The notes: generated by a model from the sequence alone, not told the origin. A stretch of DNA of 64,000 bases from Oculatella sp. LEGE 06141 (GCF_015207605.1 NZ_JADEWO010000001.1:1-64000), one strand, 5' to 3'; positions 18,781-29,063 are shown, counted from the first letter of the stretch. Translations and numbers: made by a program.

Positions 18781-21258
18781 TTAGGAGGAAACCCCTACCA
18801 AAACGGGTTCTTGCTGCGATCGCACCTGCACCTGACCGTCATCATCGATATCTAAAACGGCGGTGTCTCCTGCTTTAACCGTGCCAGCTAGCATCGCTTC
18901 CGCTAAATTGTCTTCAATGAAACGGGCGATCGCACGGCGCAATGGTCGGGCACCATAGCTAGGATCAAAGCCTTCGGTGATCAGCCGCTCTTTACACGCG
19001 TCAGTCACGTCGAGCGAAATTTCCTGCTCTTCTAAGCGTGCCGATACCTCTTTTAGCATCAGGTCGGCAATTTGCACCACCTCAGGGCGCGTCAGTTGAC
19101 GGAAGACGATAATCTCGTCAATGCGGTTGAGCAGTTCGGGGCGGAAGTGCTGCTTCAACTCCTCGTTGACCAGACTACGGATGCGGCCATATTTTGCCAT
19201 TTCCATATCGTCTGTAGAGAAGTCGAAGCCTAAGCCGCCACCACCTTTCTCAATGACGCGAGAGCCAATGTTAGAGGTCATCACCAGCAATGTGTTCTTA
19301 AAGCTGACGACACGACCCTTGGCATCGGTCAGGCGACCGTCTTCCAGAATTTGCAGCAGCATATTGAAGACATCTGGATGCGCTTTTTCAATCTCATCCA
19401 GCAGAATCACCGTGTAGGGCTTCCGCCGCACCAATTCGGTGAGCTGTCCGCCTTCGTCGTAACCGACATATCCCGGAGGAGAGCCAATTAGCTTAGAAAC
19501 GGTGTGGCTTTCCATGTATTCCGACATATCCACTCGAATCATGGCCTCTTCCGAGCCAAAAACGCTGGCGGCTAACGCTTTCGCCAATTCAGTTTTACCG
19601 ACTCCGGTAGGGCCAGAGAAAACGAGGCTGGCGATCGGGCGATCGGGATTCTTCAACCCCACCCGGGCGCGGCGAATAGCGCGAGAGACCGCTGTAACCG
19701 CTTCATTCTGACCAATGACGCGTTCATGCAGCATGTCTTCCAGATGCATCAACATCACCGACTCTGATTCCGTGAGCTGATTCACCGGAATGCCTGTCCA
19801 GGAAGCCGTCACCTGAGCAATATCTTCAGCCGTCACTTCCGGCTGAGCCACAGCGGCAAACTCCGTCTGCGTTTGCTTCAGTTGCGCTTCAAGCTCCAGT
19901 TCGCGATCGCGCAGCTTACCGGCCTTGTCGAAGTCTTGCTCTCGAACGGCGGCTTGCTTCTCTTGTGTGGTTTGCCGTAGCTTACGCTCTAGCTCTTTAG
20001 CAGGAGACTTTTTGGCATGACGGAAGCGCACCAATGATCCGGCTTCATCAATCAGGTCAATGGCTTTGTCGGGCATAAACCGATCGGGGATGTAGCGATC
20101 GGATAGAGTTGCCGCGGCTTCCAGAGCAGCATCGGTAATAATCAGCCGATGGTGTTGCTCGTAGGAACTACGCAACCCGCGCAAAATGGCAAGCGTATCT
20201 TCAACCGACGGTTCGTTCACCGTCACTGGCTGGAAGCGTCGCTCTAACGCCGCATCTCGCTCGATGTGCTTGCGGTATTCATCCAGAGTGGTTGCGCCAA
20301 TACACTGGAAGCTACCGCGAGCCAAAGCAGGCTTGAGCAGATTGGCGGCATCCATACCACCCTCAACGGAACCAGCCCCCACCAGGGTGTGAATTTCATC
20401 AATCATCAGAATGATGTCATCCGACTGGGTCACTTCTTCCATGATTTGCTTCATGCGCTCTTCGAAGTCACCCCGAAAACGGGTACCTGAAAGCACCGCG
20501 CCCATATCCAGGCTAATGACCTGCTTATCTAACAGAGTGCTGGGCACATCTTGATTCACGATGCGTTGGGCTAGCCCCTCGGCGATCGCTGTCTTACCCA
20601 CGCCAGGTTCACCAATCAACACTGGGTTGTTTTTGGTGCGCCGACCCAGAATTTGGATGACTCGCTCTAGCTCTTTGGCGCGTCCTACCACCTGATCTAG
20701 TTCGCCTTTGGCGGCCAGTTCAGTCAGGTTTCTGCCAAATTCGGCCAGCGCTCCGTTGCGGTTTGGCTGACGACCGGACGATCGCATCGTGCCTCTTCCG
20801 GCGGAGCTTCCAGCCGCAATGGGTTCTTCGCCAATCGCGCGAATCACCGCACTGCGAATGATGCCGGGGTCGATGTCCAAATTGTTGAGAATTTTGACGG
20901 CAACCCCTTCACCGTCTTCAATCAGACTCAACAGTAAATGTTCGGGCGCAATGTGGCGGCTATCGAGCTGGTGTGCCTGCTGAAACGCTTCTTCAAACAC
21001 TCGCTTTGTTTTGGGCGTAAAGGGCAGTTCAGCCGTTAACCCTCCCGTACCGCGACCGATGATCTTTTCAACTTCAATTCGAGCCGCGCTAAGCGTCAAG
21101 CCCGCTTCGGATAAAACGTGGGCAGCAATTGTACCGTCAACTCGCAGCAAGCCCAACAGAAGTTGCTCGGTTCCAACATAATTTTGCTTTAACCGACGAG
21201 CTTCTTCTTGAGCCGCCATCACGGTAGCAATTGCTTTTTCAGTGAAATACTCAAACAT
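18781..21258 (-). CDS. clpC: ATP-dependent Clp protease ATPase subunit ClpC
   Basis: An 825-residue Hsp100 unfoldase that feeds substrates to ClpP in the cytosol and is essential in several cyanobacteria. Two Clp-N repeats occupy about 1-145 ([20 protein letters not shown]). The D1 AAA+ domain has [13 protein letters not shown] and [17 protein letters not shown] segment ([18 protein letters not shown]) sits in the middle domain. D2 has [13 protein letters not shown] and [16 protein letters not shown]. The length and middle domain mark it as ClpC rather than ClpA or ClpB. A possible small membrane-protein gene ends 11 bp upstream of the start. A strong terminator follows. Confidence 0.98.
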   Translation of the reverse strand: MFEYFTEKAIATVMAAQEEARRLKQNYVGTEQLLLGLLRVDGTIAAHVLSEAGLTLSAARIEVEKIIGRGTGGLTAELPFTPKTKRVFEEAFQQAHQLDSRHIAPEHLLLSLIEDGEGVAVKILNNLDIDPGIIRSAVIRAIGEEPIAAGSSAGRGTMRSSGRQPNRNGALAEFGRNLTELAAKGELDQVVGRAKELERVIQILGRRTKNNPVLIGEPGVGKTAIAEGLAQRIVNQDVPSTLLDKQVISLDMGAVLSGTRFRGDFEERMKQIMEEVTQSDDIILMIDEIHTLVGAGSVEGGMDAANLLKPALARGSFQCIGATTLDEYRKHIERDAALERRFQPVTVNEPSVEDTLAILRGLRSSYEQHHRLIITDAALEAAATLSDRYIPDRFMPDKAIDLIDEAGSLVRFRHAKKSPAKELERKLRQTTQEKQAAVREQDFDKAGKLRDRELELEAQLKQTQTEFAAVAQPEVTAEDIAQVTASWTGIPVNQLTESESVMLMHLEDMLHERVIGQNEAVTAVSRAIRRARVGLKNPDRPIASLVFSGPTGVGKTELAKALAASVFGSEEAMIRVDMSEYMESHTVSKLIGSPPGYVGYDEGGQLTELVRRKPYTVILLDEIEKAHPDVFNMLLQILEDGRLTDAKGRVVSFKNTLLVMTSNIGSRVIEKGGGGLGFDFSTDDMEMAKYGRIRSLVNEELKQHFRPELLNRIDEIIVFRQLTRPEVVQIADLMLKEVSARLEEQEISLDVTDACKERLITEGFDPSYGARPLRRAIARFIEDNLAEAMLAGTVKAGDTAVLDIDDDGQVQVRSQQEPVLVGVSS

Positions 21259-21269
21259 GGGTTTCCCTC

Positions 21270-21515
21270 TTAGGCAATGTGGCGATGAGCAAAACGCCCG
21301 ACTCGCTGGTCGAGAAGTCGATCGTTGGAATCAACGGAGGCGCGATCGCAATTCTCGACGTGCCATCCGGTCGGGGCTTCTGCCAAGGAATAACGGGCAG
21401 GAGGCCAACTACCTTGATGAACTGACACCTCCTGCCGGCTCCATAAGTAAGCCTGGATCCCTAGTGGGACTGCAATCATCCAGCCCGCAACACACAGGGC
21501 GACTAAAACTGTCAT
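21270..21515 (-). CDS. Possible small single-pass membrane protein upstream of clpC
   Basis: An 81-codon frame with an ATG at 21515 preceded by GAGGTG at good spacing. Its first 25 residues are hydrophobic ([22 protein letters not shown]) followed by a polar tail. It ends 11 bp before the clpC start, so co-transcription is likely if it is real. No family is recognised, and the C-terminal half ([19 protein letters not shown]) looks unconstrained. It could instead be leader sequence of clpC. Confidence 0.45.
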   Translation of the reverse strand: MTVLVALCVAGWMIAVPLGIQAYLWSRQEVSVHQGSWPPARYSLAEAPTGWHVENCDRASVDSNDRLLDQRVGRFAHRHIA

Positions 21516-22027
21516 TGCAGCACCTCACTCGTAAACTTTTGTATCTGCTGTTGTTACTAATGTAACGGGATCAGAACCCTACAGGCAGGGAGGAAAACCG
21601 TAGCAACCGAAGTAGGGAAAGCAGTAGTGTTTTTTTTTCAATCTTTAGCCGGATTGTGAATTTGCCTGAATCAGGATGTTAATCAAGCCAAATTTCATGC
21701 CTTCATCCATCCAGGTTGAGAACTAACCTCTGATGTGTTCATCAATGCCCATCCATTCAGGTGCAGGAATTGCCTGAAAATCGTCCGATCAACGTTTTGC
21801 ACCAGTGGGATTCAGGGCAATGCTCTAAAGAGTGGGACGTTTGGCGATCGCGCGCCAGTGGGTTTGGTCGTTGGTGATCAGGGCAACAAAGTCTCACCGA
21901 ATCTCAAAATTTATGCCTTCGGATAGAAAGGTGAAATTTTGGCGTAGAGGGGCGCGGGCGATCGCTTGAACTGTTAGAGCCATAGTCATAGGATGAACGT
22001 AAATCAGGCGTTTTTTAACCAAATAAA
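21516..22027. other. Non-coding region upstream of the clpC unit
   Basis: 512 bp holding the presumed clpC promoter and, at the other end, the promoter of the small plus-strand gene at 22028. A run of T residues lies near 21630. No convincing gene, repeat or RNA was seen. Confidence 0.4.
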
Positions 22028-22213
22028 ATGGATATTTTTAGGTTTTTATACTTAATTTCTGCTCTATTTGTCGGCACATGCCTCTTCTGCTGGCTACTAA
22101 CAACCCATTGGATTTTTGGGCCAGTGGTAACCACATTCGCGTTTCTAGGCGGCCTGCTAGGGTTGGGGTTAATGGGAGCCATGCTGGTAAGACCGTCTCA
22201 AGATGAGTGGTAA
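22028..22213 (+). CDS. Small two-helix membrane protein
   Basis: A 61-residue frame with two clean hydrophobic segments (FLYLISALFVGTCLFCWLL and FAFLGGLLGLGLMGAMLV) and a short polar tail ending PSQDEW. The composition is that of a genuine small membrane protein. No family is recognised, and no strong ribosome binding site is visible before the ATG. It is convergent with the subtilisin-like protease gene. Confidence 0.45.
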   Translation: MDIFRFLYLISALFVGTCLFCWLLTTHWIFGPVVTTFAFLGGLLGLGLMGAMLVRPSQDEW

Positions 22214-22245
22214 CAGCAGAATGGGCTAGGACTATAGACGGCAAG

Positions 22246-24444
22246 CTATGCCACAATTCCGTTTGGGTTGGCCGTCGCCACGATAATATCTTTGACTTGA
22301 GCCGGGGTCAGGTCTGGTCTGGCGCTCAGTAGCAGGGCAACCACACCTGCTACATGGGGAGCCGCCATAGACGTGCCGTCGGAAAAGCCATACTGATTTT
22401 GGGGCAGGGTGGAACCAACGCTGACGCCCGGAGCAACTACATAATTCAACGGTTTGTAGCCTGCGCGGTTAGAGAAGTCGGCCAATGTGCCATCCGGCGC
22501 GATCGCGCCCACCGCAATACCGACGCGATCGGCCAGTCGAGCCGGGTAGGCAGGCGAGCCAGCAGATTCATTTCCCGCAGCCATAACCACCACGCTACCG
22601 TTCGCCTCGGCATACTCAATGGCAGCTCTAACATCAGCACTGTATCCACCGCCCAGGCTGAGATTAATCACATCTGCACCATTGTCAACCGCATAACGAA
22701 TTCCAGATGCGATCGACGCTGCCATACCGCTACCAAACTGATCCAGCACCTTAACAGGCATAATGTTGGCTCCAAAGGCCACACCCGTCACGCCAAACTC
22801 ATTGGCCGCAGCCGCGATCGAACCCGCAACATGAGTACCGTGGCTATCATCATCGCTGAGGTCAGATGTGGCATCTACAAAGTTCCAGCCGTGGATATCG
22901 TCAATAAACCCATTTCCGTCGTCGTCAATGCCATTGCTGGCAACCTCACCGGGGTTTAACCACAGGTTGTGCTTCAAATCAGGATGCTGGACATCCATTC
23001 CAGTATCCACCACCGCAACAACGATCCCCTGCCCGGTGTATCCCTGCTGCCACACCTCTGGAGCATTAACAAAATCGACTCCCCACGTTGGGTAGGTTGC
23101 ATCCGCTACGGCTGCAAACGGATTCGCGGCAATGGCGATTTCAACCGCCGCTGCTGCATCAACGCTGCCGTAACCAAATAACGGGCTGTACTGAGGCAGA
23201 AGGGCGATCGGCTCAGAGGCAATAGCCAAGTGATAAGTAGTGTCGTCTGTGTATTGCCCCACATGAATGTAATACCTGCCGGATGGCAGGCCGATATCGA
23301 TCAATTCGGAGGCGTTGTCGCTAAGCAGCGCCGAGTCCAACACTTCACCCGCTTCGGCTTCAACAATGCCATTGCGGTTAGCATCCTGAATCAACTGCAT
23401 ATCGGCATCGGCAGTTAAGCCATCCAGCCTCAGTTGCAAATGGCTAATGGTGTCGAGTTCAAACTGATAGTAATCGCTCGGGTCAAGCCCACCCACAAAG
23501 TCATCAACGCTCGTTATGCCCTGTAGGTTTCCTAAATTGCGAGCCTGTTTCAGGGTGTTTCCGGCATGGTCGTCTGGCAACGGTAGTATAGCCGTCGAGA
23601 GGCGCAACTCGTAATGGGTACTACCCTGATCTGCCCCAATTTGTAAGTAATAGGTGCCCGCCGCTAAAGGCTGGCTGAAGGCAATCGGATGAGTGCGATC
23701 GCCCGCCCCCCGGTAAAGACGTTCGTCTTCACCAATGCGTCCATTCCCATCCACATCTTGAGATAGCTCCACCGCAATGTCCGTAGTCAGCGGATCGATC
23801 GACACCTTCAACTCACTAGAGCCAACTATCTCAAAGCGGTAGTAGTCACTTCTATCGGTATCGCCCACAAACTCAGTCAGGTGTTTGTCTACATCCAGAC
23901 GCCCCAGATCGGCAGCTACCGTCAGGTCATTCCCTGCAACATCAGCCGTTGCAGTTAGCGTGTACTCTGCTGGAGCACCGCCCGCATGTTTGACCTGAAT
24001 GGCATAGGTTCCTGCGGGTAAACAGGAACGAACAATTGTTTCGGGGTGCGTCCTGGCCTTAGAAGAATGGGCAATGGGAGCCGTTGAGCCATCGCTGTTT
24101 TCGCGGTACAGCTTCAAGTTAGCAACATTACTCAAACCGTCCAGCAATACACTCAACCCCGCAGATTGGGTTAGCTCAAATAGGTAGTAATCGCTGGGGT
24201 TCTCGGCGCTAACGGCATCAGACAGCACTCGTCTGCCGTTGAGACTGCCCCAATCTTGCACAGAGTCTGAGGCGTTGCGCGTTGCGATCGCACTGGCTCG
24301 TCGCCCACTTCGCCCACTTTGCCCACTTTGCCCTAAGTCATCTGCTTGCCCCTGCCTCAGTATGGGCAACAGGCAACACCTATCAGCCGGGGAGGAGGTT
24401 CCCCTGCCTACCAATCGCAGTGGCAACCGAGCTTGATTCCACAT
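22246..24444 (-). CDS. S8-family subtilisin-like serine protease with PPC domains
   Basis: A 732-residue protein. After about 55 low-complexity residues come three bacterial pre-peptidase C-terminal (PPC) modules at about 58-165, 170-280 and 285-395. Each has an SDYYxFEL core and calcium-site-like dNGrIgeDE segments. The S8 catalytic domain spans about 440-732: Asp in VVAVVDTGMDVQHPDL, His in DDSHGTHVAGSIAA and Ser in GTSMAAPHVAGVVALL. The likely role is degradation or processing of extracellular protein. Oddly, no signal peptide is visible, and the N-terminus contains GQSGQSGRSGRR encoded by a 9-bp tandem repeat. The true start may therefore be downstream or secretion non-classical. Confidence 0.88.
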   Translation of the reverse strand: MWNQARLPLRLVGRGTSSPADRCCLLPILRQGQADDLGQSGQSGRSGRRASAIATRNASDSVQDWGSLNGRRVLSDAVSAENPSDYYLFELTQSAGLSVLLDGLSNVANLKLYRENSDGSTAPIAHSSKARTHPETIVRSCLPAGTYAIQVKHAGGAPAEYTLTATADVAGNDLTVAADLGRLDVDKHLTEFVGDTDRSDYYRFEIVGSSELKVSIDPLTTDIAVELSQDVDGNGRIGEDERLYRGAGDRTHPIAFSQPLAAGTYYLQIGADQGSTHYELRLSTAILPLPDDHAGNTLKQARNLGNLQGITSVDDFVGGLDPSDYYQFELDTISHLQLRLDGLTADADMQLIQDANRNGIVEAEAGEVLDSALLSDNASELIDIGLPSGRYYIHVGQYTDDTTYHLAIASEPIALLPQYSPLFGYGSVDAAAAVEIAIAANPFAAVADATYPTWGVDFVNAPEVWQQGYTGQGIVVAVVDTGMDVQHPDLKHNLWLNPGEVASNGIDDDGNGFIDDIHGWNFVDATSDLSDDDSHGTHVAGSIAAAANEFGVTGVAFGANIMPVKVLDQFGSGMAASIASGIRYAVDNGADVINLSLGGGYSADVRAAIEYAEANGSVVVMAAGNESAGSPAYPARLADRVGIAVGAIAPDGTLADFSNRAGYKPLNYVVAPGVSVGSTLPQNQYGFSDGTSMAAPHVAGVVALLLSARPDLTPAQVKDIIVATANPNGIVA
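24302..24333. repeat. 9-bp tandem repeat (CGCCCACTT), about 3.5 units
   Basis: Three consecutive near-identical 9-bp units and a partial fourth, inside the 5' end of the protease gene. In the gene frame it encodes the Gly-Gln-Ser/Gly-Arg-Ser repeats. Because 9 is a multiple of three, slippage would change length without shifting frame. Confidence 0.7.
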
Positions 24445-25134
24445 TGCCCAATCCCAAGTGCGCTCAATAATCAGCCCTGTTACACAACCCCAGAATTTGC
24501 GGTTGGTTCAAAGCTAGAAGACCGTGCATGTCGTGACGATCACCCTCACACTACAACCAAAGCCCAAACACCAGAGAAGGTATGTAAGGGTTTCGTTACA
24601 AATGGAGCGATACAGCAAAAACCACTCAACCAGACAGACGCAGCGGGCGATCGTTCCTATATGCCGATAATTGAGCCATTTTTGCCCCTAAACAACGAAA
24701 ACATCCGGTTTAGCCAAGATGTTTATCTATACCTATCGCCGAAATAATGCCAAAAACCAATCGGCTTTACTTCACATGCCGAAACACTTCTTAAAAGATT
24801 TGGTCTAAATTAGGGGACGAAGTTTATTTAACTTAATAAACTGGGGTATTCTTAAGTAGGTAATTATTCTCACTGTGCATCTGCCACAGCTTCGATTTTG
24901 TTAACGATCGCCTGGTCTGTCAAGAAACGGTATTGGAGAGCAACGCAAGGGTATAGCCTCTTGGCCGCAGGATTGGGTTCAGCCATCATTCACGTTGTCT
25001 GTTCCTCCCTCCGCAAGTACCCTGGCACTGGCCGAACCAGGTGCGCTTCTTTTCAGACTGGGTGCAGGTTGCTCTCAACACCGCTAACGCGACCTGAAAA
25101 CCATTCCTTCTTAGTGACGTTTGGGTAGGCACTC
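24445..25134. other. 690-bp non-coding region upstream of ndhD
   Basis: It contains the divergent promoters of the protease and ndhD. The overlapping plus-strand frame that runs into the protease 5' end and the 76-codon frame at 24898-25128 show no recognisable protein features. An AT-rich stretch lies near 24790-24870. No sign of an ndhF gene or remnant was recognised. Confidence 0.4.
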
Positions 25135-26742
25135 ATGATGAGTACTCAATTTCCTTGGCTAACCGTTCTATTTCTGTTTCCGCTTCTGGCCGTGCTTCCA
25201 ATCCCCTTCCTGCCCGATAAGGAAGGAAAAACCGTCCGCTCCTATGCCCTCGGTGCTGGATTGCTTGAATTTGCACTCATCATCTACGCCTTCTGGAAAG
25301 ATTACGACTTACAAAGCTCTGGATTTCAGCTCGTTGAAAGCTACGCCTGGGTTCCCCAAATTGGGTTGAACTGGTCGCTGGCTGTCGATGGCCTGTCAAT
25401 GCCGCTAGTGCTGTTGACGGGGCTAATTACCACTCTGGCAATTTTGGCATCCTGGAAAATTAGCCACAAGCCGCGTTTGTTCTATGCCCTGATGCTGGTG
25501 ATGTACAGCGCTCAGATTGGGGTGTTTGTGGCTCAAGATATTTTAATGTTCTTCTTTATGTGGGAACTGGAACTCGTTCCGGTTTACCTGTTAATTGCAA
25601 CCTGGGGCGGCGATCGCCGACTCTATGCTGCTACTAAGTTCATCTTATATACCGCTGTTGGCTCAGTCTTTATTCTGATTGCTGGCCTAGCAATGGCCTT
25701 CTACGGCGATACGTTGACGCTGAATTTACACGAGCTGGGTCTGAAAGACTACTCTCTCGGCTTTGAAGTGTTGATGTATGCGGCATTTCTGGTTGCTTTT
25801 GGGGTCAAACTGCCTATCTTCCCGCTACACACCTGGCTACCCGATGCCCACAGCGAAGCCCCTGCACCTGTATCGATGATCCTGGCAGGCGTAATGCTTA
25901 AGATGGCAGGGTATGCGCTAATTCGCTTCAACATTGAGCTTCTACCCAACGCGCATCTTTACTTTGCCCCGGTTCTAGCCATTTTGGGTGTTGTCAATAT
26001 TATTTATGCCTCGTTAACAGCCTTTGCCCAAACGAACTTAAAGCGGCGGTTGGCTTATTCGTCGATCGCCCACATGGGGTTTGTCTTGATTGGGATTGCC
26101 TCCTTCACCGAGTTAGGGGTTGGCGGTGCGGTGCTGCAAATGGTGTCTCACGGTTTAATTGCCGCAACACTCTTCTTTTTAACGGGCGTTGCTTACGAAC
26201 GAACCCATACTCTGGCAATGGATCGCATGGGCGGCATGGCCAAGCAGATGCCGACCGTTTTTGCACTGTTCACAGCGGGTTCACTCGCGTCGCTGGCGCT
26301 TCCCGGCATGAGCGGATTTGTGGGTGAGCTGACCATCTTCTTGGGCATCACCACCAGCGATGCCTACTCCACATCATTTAAGGCCGTTGTTGTGCTGCTC
26401 GCAGCGGTGGGTGTCATTTTGTCGCCCATTTACCTGCTCTCGATGCTGCGACAGGTGTTCTATGGTGAAGAGAATGTGGAACTGAAGTTCTCGCTGAGCG
26501 ATGCCAAGCCACGCGAAGCGTTCATTGCGCTTTGTCTACTGGTTCCCATTATCGGCATTGGTATCTATCCCAAGCTGGTGACGCAAACCTATGACGTGAA
26601 AACCACTCAAGTAGCAGCGCAAGCACGGACGGCCTTGCCTCTAATCGCTGAGCGTCCCATCCACTTCACCCAACCTCACTTCGTTGCCCCATCGGTAATT
26701 GGTGCCGAGGCCAAGGAGTTAGTGAGTAGCGTTCTAGATTAA
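25135..26742 (+). CDS. ndhD: NAD(P)H-quinone oxidoreductase subunit 4 (NdhD, NdhD1-like)
   Basis: A 535-residue antiporter-like proton-pumping subunit of thylakoid NDH-1, which runs cyclic electron flow and respiration. The sequence has about 14 membrane helices and the key charged residues of the MrpD/NuoM family: [18 protein letters not shown] (conserved Glu), [21 protein letters not shown] (Lys and His-Asp) and [17 protein letters not shown]. It looks like NdhD1 (respiratory/cyclic) rather than the CO2-uptake NdhD3/4, but this call is tentative. Two ATGs stand side by side, and translation may start at either 25135 or 25138. A terminator follows. Confidence 0.96.
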   Translation: MMSTQFPWLTVLFLFPLLAVLPIPFLPDKEGKTVRSYALGAGLLEFALIIYAFWKDYDLQSSGFQLVESYAWVPQIGLNWSLAVDGLSMPLVLLTGLITTLAILASWKISHKPRLFYALMLVMYSAQIGVFVAQDILMFFFMWELELVPVYLLIATWGGDRRLYAATKFILYTAVGSVFILIAGLAMAFYGDTLTLNLHELGLKDYSLGFEVLMYAAFLVAFGVKLPIFPLHTWLPDAHSEAPAPVSMILAGVMLKMAGYALIRFNIELLPNAHLYFAPVLAILGVVNIIYASLTAFAQTNLKRRLAYSSIAHMGFVLIGIASFTELGVGGAVLQMVSHGLIAATLFFLTGVAYERTHTLAMDRMGGMAKQMPTVFALFTAGSLASLALPGMSGFVGELTIFLGITTSDAYSTSFKAVVVLLAAVGVILSPIYLLSMLRQVFYGEENVELKFSLSDAKPREAFIALCLLVPIIGIGIYPKLVTQTYDVKTTQVAAQARTALPLIAERPIHFTQPHFVAPSVIGAEAKELVSSVLD

Positions 26743-26776
26743 AGCGGTAGGTTTGCCTACCCGCTGAGAGCATCCA

Positions 26777-26803
26777 GGGCAACCGCTAACGGTTGCCCTT
26801 TTT
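26777..26803 (+). terminator. Intrinsic terminator of ndhD
   Basis: Stem GGGCAACCG / CGGTTGCCC with a CTAA loop followed by TTTTT, 35 bp past the ndhD stop. A second, weaker hairpin (AGCGGTAGG / CCTACCCGCT) lies just before it. Confidence 0.9.
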
Positions 26804-26891
26804 GATGGGGGCAGGGTTAACGAATGGCGATCGCTCATGTATCAAACATGGCACTATAGAAGCTAAAGTTTTGTTACAGCTCTGAATCAGC

Positions 26892-27695
26892 ATGAAATTT
26901 TCTAGCTTGCTTTTACTCGCGCCCTTAGCGTCCCTGCTGTGGTCAAGCAACGCCCTGGCTGCAATTCGTACGGAAGTCGTTGAGTATCGGGATGGTGATG
27001 TCGTTTTAGAAGGCTATTTAGCCTATGACGATGCCATTGAAGGTGAACGACCGGGTGTAATGGTGGTTCACGAATGGATGGGTCTGGATGACTATGCCAA
27101 GCAACGAACGGAGCAGCTTGCAGAACTGGGATATGTTGCGTTTGCAGCGGATATCTATGGTCAGGGCATTCGTCCTAGCAACAGGGAAGAAGCGGCAGCT
27201 CAGGCAGGGATGTATCGCGCCGATCGGCAACTGCTGCGCGATCGCGCTACGGCTGGTTTGCAAGTGCTGCAAAGCCATGCGCTTTCCGACGACAACCAGA
27301 TTGCTGCGATCGGCTACTGTTTTGGCGGCGGTACCGTTCTGGAGTTAGCCCGCAGCGGAGCAGATATTGCTGGTGTCGTCAGCTTCCACGGCAACCTTGA
27401 CACACCCGATCCAGGCGATGCTCAAAACATCCTCGGCCAGGTTCTGGTTCTGCATGGAGCGGTTGATCCACTCGTCCCAGCGGAGCAGGTCAGTGCCTTT
27501 CAAGCCGAGATGACTCAAGCCGAAGTCGATTGGCAACTGGTGTCCTATGGTGGTGCCGTTCATGGCTTTACGAACCCCGGCGCAGGCAATGATCCAACCA
27601 GCGGCGTGGCTTACCATCCAGATGCAGACCGCCGCTCATGGGAAGATATGAAGCAGTTTTTTGCTGAAATCTTTGCAGAATCAGGAGCAGAATAA
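26892..27695 (+). CDS. Dienelactone hydrolase family protein, exported
   Basis: A 267-residue alpha/beta hydrolase with a signal peptide (residues 1-23, KFSSLLLLAPLASLLWSS, cleavage near ALA-A). The dienelactone-hydrolase triad is complete: Cys143 in GYCFGGGT, Asp192 in HGAVDPLVP and His224 in VHGFTNP. EWMGLDDYAKQRTEQLAELGY is the usual family N-terminal segment. The substrate is unknown; most cyanobacterial homologues are not tied to aromatic degradation. The periplasmic location is inferred from the signal peptide. It stands alone, after the ndhD terminator. Confidence 0.9.
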   Translation: MKFSSLLLLAPLASLLWSSNALAAIRTEVVEYRDGDVVLEGYLAYDDAIEGERPGVMVVHEWMGLDDYAKQRTEQLAELGYVAFAADIYGQGIRPSNREEAAAQAGMYRADRQLLRDRATAGLQVLQSHALSDDNQIAAIGYCFGGGTVLELARSGADIAGVVSFHGNLDTPDPGDAQNILGQVLVLHGAVDPLVPAEQVSAFQAEMTQAEVDWQLVSYGGAVHGFTNPGAGNDPTSGVAYHPDADRRSWEDMKQFFAEIFAESGAE

Positions 27696-27795
27696 AGACT
27701 AGAGGCTGAGATGTCAGAGAGGCGGTGCCAATGGCTCTGCCTCCACGGCTCATTGTCCAACCAGACCGCTCACCGTTGTGATAGGAGAACCGTTA

Positions 27796-28173
27796 ATGAC
27801 TCGAATCTTCATGGCGATCGCTGCAATTTTGGGCGGGTTAGCCGTTGCCGGGGGCGCGTTTGGCGCTCATGCCTTGCGGGACAAACTGGATGGGCGATCG
27901 CTTGAAATCTTTGAGACGGGCATTCGCTACCAGATGTATCACGCGCTAGCGCTGTTGGTAGTGGCGGTGCTGCTGAGTCGGGCAGAGATGAGTCAGGCAT
28001 TGCTGACCATAACCGGGTATGCCTTTGTGGTCGGTGTTGCTATCTTTTCGGGCAGTTTGTATGCGCTCAGTTTGTCCCAAATTAAGTGGCTGGGTGCAAT
28101 CACACCATTGGGAGGGGTGGCTTTTATCGTTGGCTGGATTTGTTTGGCGATCGCCGCTTTGGCCTACAAGTAA
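27796..28173 (+). CDS. DUF423 family small membrane protein
   Basis: A 125-residue protein with four hydrophobic helices. The N-terminal MTRIFMAIAAILGGLAVAGG, GAFGAHALRDKL and the YQMYHALALL motif are diagnostic of DUF423 (YgdD-like). Function unknown. The frame is open to a GTG at 27778, but the ATG at 27796 with AGGAGA just upstream is the family start. It lies 100 bp after the dienelactone hydrolase, with no linked pathway evident. Confidence 0.9.
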   Translation: MTRIFMAIAAILGGLAVAGGAFGAHALRDKLDGRSLEIFETGIRYQMYHALALLVVAVLLSRAEMSQALLTITGYAFVVGVAIFSGSLYALSLSQIKWLGAITPLGGVAFIVGWICLAIAALAYK

Positions 28174-28198
28174 CAATCTCCCTTCCACCCCTGGCTTC

Positions 28199-28224
28199 TG
28201 CCTCAATAACATGCCTCAATAACA
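28199..28224. repeat. 13-bp tandem duplication (TGCCTCAATAACA x2)
   Basis: Two exact, adjacent 13-bp copies just after the DUF423 stop, in non-coding DNA upstream of cp12. Probably a slippage duplication. Confidence 0.7.
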
Positions 28225-28369
28225 CGCCGTCTTTGGTTGGGGCGACGCATCGTTACGGTTCCCCCCACTGTCGTTTTGCGGTGCTGTCGCTAGGCTAGAA
28301 AGGTGAGCTATCAAGCGTAATGCTTGAAGCAATGATTCGTTTCGCTCAGCACGGAATGCTGAATGGATT

Positions 28370-28606
28370 ATGCCTAAGACCCTGGACACAGCCAAAACTA
28401 TTGAGCAAGCCATCCACGAAGCCGTTACTTATGCTCGTGAAGCCTGTGACTTGCAAGGCAGCACCTCTAGTGACTGTGCTGTAGCCTGGGATATTGTTGA
28501 AGAACTACAAGCGGAGCGATCTCATCAAAAGAGCAAAAAGACATCGCTGGAACACTATTGTGATGAGAACCCCGATGCCAGCGAATGCCGCATTTATGAT
28601 GTCTAA
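28370..28606 (+). CDS. cp12: CP12, redox switch of the Calvin cycle
   Basis: A 78-residue, largely disordered protein that bridges glyceraldehyde-3-phosphate dehydrogenase and phosphoribulokinase in the dark and switches both off. All hallmarks are present: an N-terminal cysteine pair (Cys26, Cys36), the core AWDIVEELQAE (AWDxVEE motif), a C-terminal cysteine pair (Cys64, Cys73) and the terminal SECRIYDV tail that enters the GAPDH active site. Thioredoxin reduction in light would open both disulfides. It has its own leader and no linked Calvin genes. Confidence 0.97.
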   Translation: MPKTLDTAKTIEQAIHEAVTYAREACDLQGSTSSDCAVAWDIVEELQAERSHQKSKKTSLEHYCDENPDASECRIYDV

Positions 28607-28940
28607 TCTGGCTACATAACGATTGAACTGAAGGCCATTTCTCTCAGATTGGTGCCCCAATTCAGTCGTGAGTTTCAAGGGAATCAATGAACTGCCGGTT
28701 GTCGTATGCAGCGCATTGGTTCCCTTTTTACTGAATCAATTAAAAAAGCCGTTCTGAAGGGAACGGCTGCAACAAGAGGAGTATAAGGAAAAGCAATTCC
28801 TCTGGAACCGTATCACGTCAGCGATCGCCCTTAACATCCCCTACAGGGGTATGAAATGTGCCCTGGCGACAACCCCAATGGAACGAGATGTGCCATCGTT
28901 TGTTGGGTGTAAGGGATCGTTCTTTAAGAGAAGACGGTCT
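28607..28940. other. Intergenic region after cp12
   Basis: 334 bp between cp12 and repeat copy 2. It contains the minus-strand terminator-like hairpin at 28742-28768. A plus-strand frame from 28851 crosses the repeat and is not credible as a gene. Confidence 0.4.
28742..28768 (-). terminator. Terminator-like hairpin facing the minus strand
   Basis: Stem AGCCGTTC / GAACGGCT with a 6-nt loop at 28747-28768. Reading the minus strand it is followed by TTTTTT (A run at 28742-28747). The nearest minus-strand gene ends at 29064, about 300 bp away, so its transcript could run through repeat copy 2 to this point. It may also stop antisense reads into cp12. Confidence 0.65.
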
Positions 28941-29037
28941 TTACAGCCATTTTCGCTTGCATTCACCACACCCCAAATCCTACACACCACACCCATCCTG
29001 GTGAGACTGTGGCTGACTCGATTGAGAACTGCTGTAA
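28941..29037 (+). repeat. 97-bp dispersed repeat, copy 2, with flanking direct repeat
   Basis: Same length and ends as copy 1 (TTACAGC to GCTGTAA). GAGAAGACG occurs directly after the right end (29038-29046) and also at 28928-28936, four bases before the left end. Counting the shared TAA, the match is 12 bp. This looks like a target-site duplication. The copy lies 27 bp past the stop of the secreted-protein gene. Confidence 0.85.
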
Positions 29038-29063
29038 GAGAAGACGTGGCGATGCCTATATCC

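Noticed and set aside
24346-24747. 133-codon plus-strand frame overlapping the protease 5' end
   Set aside because: It runs antisense to the subtilisin-like gene, has no recognisable motif and no ribosome binding site.
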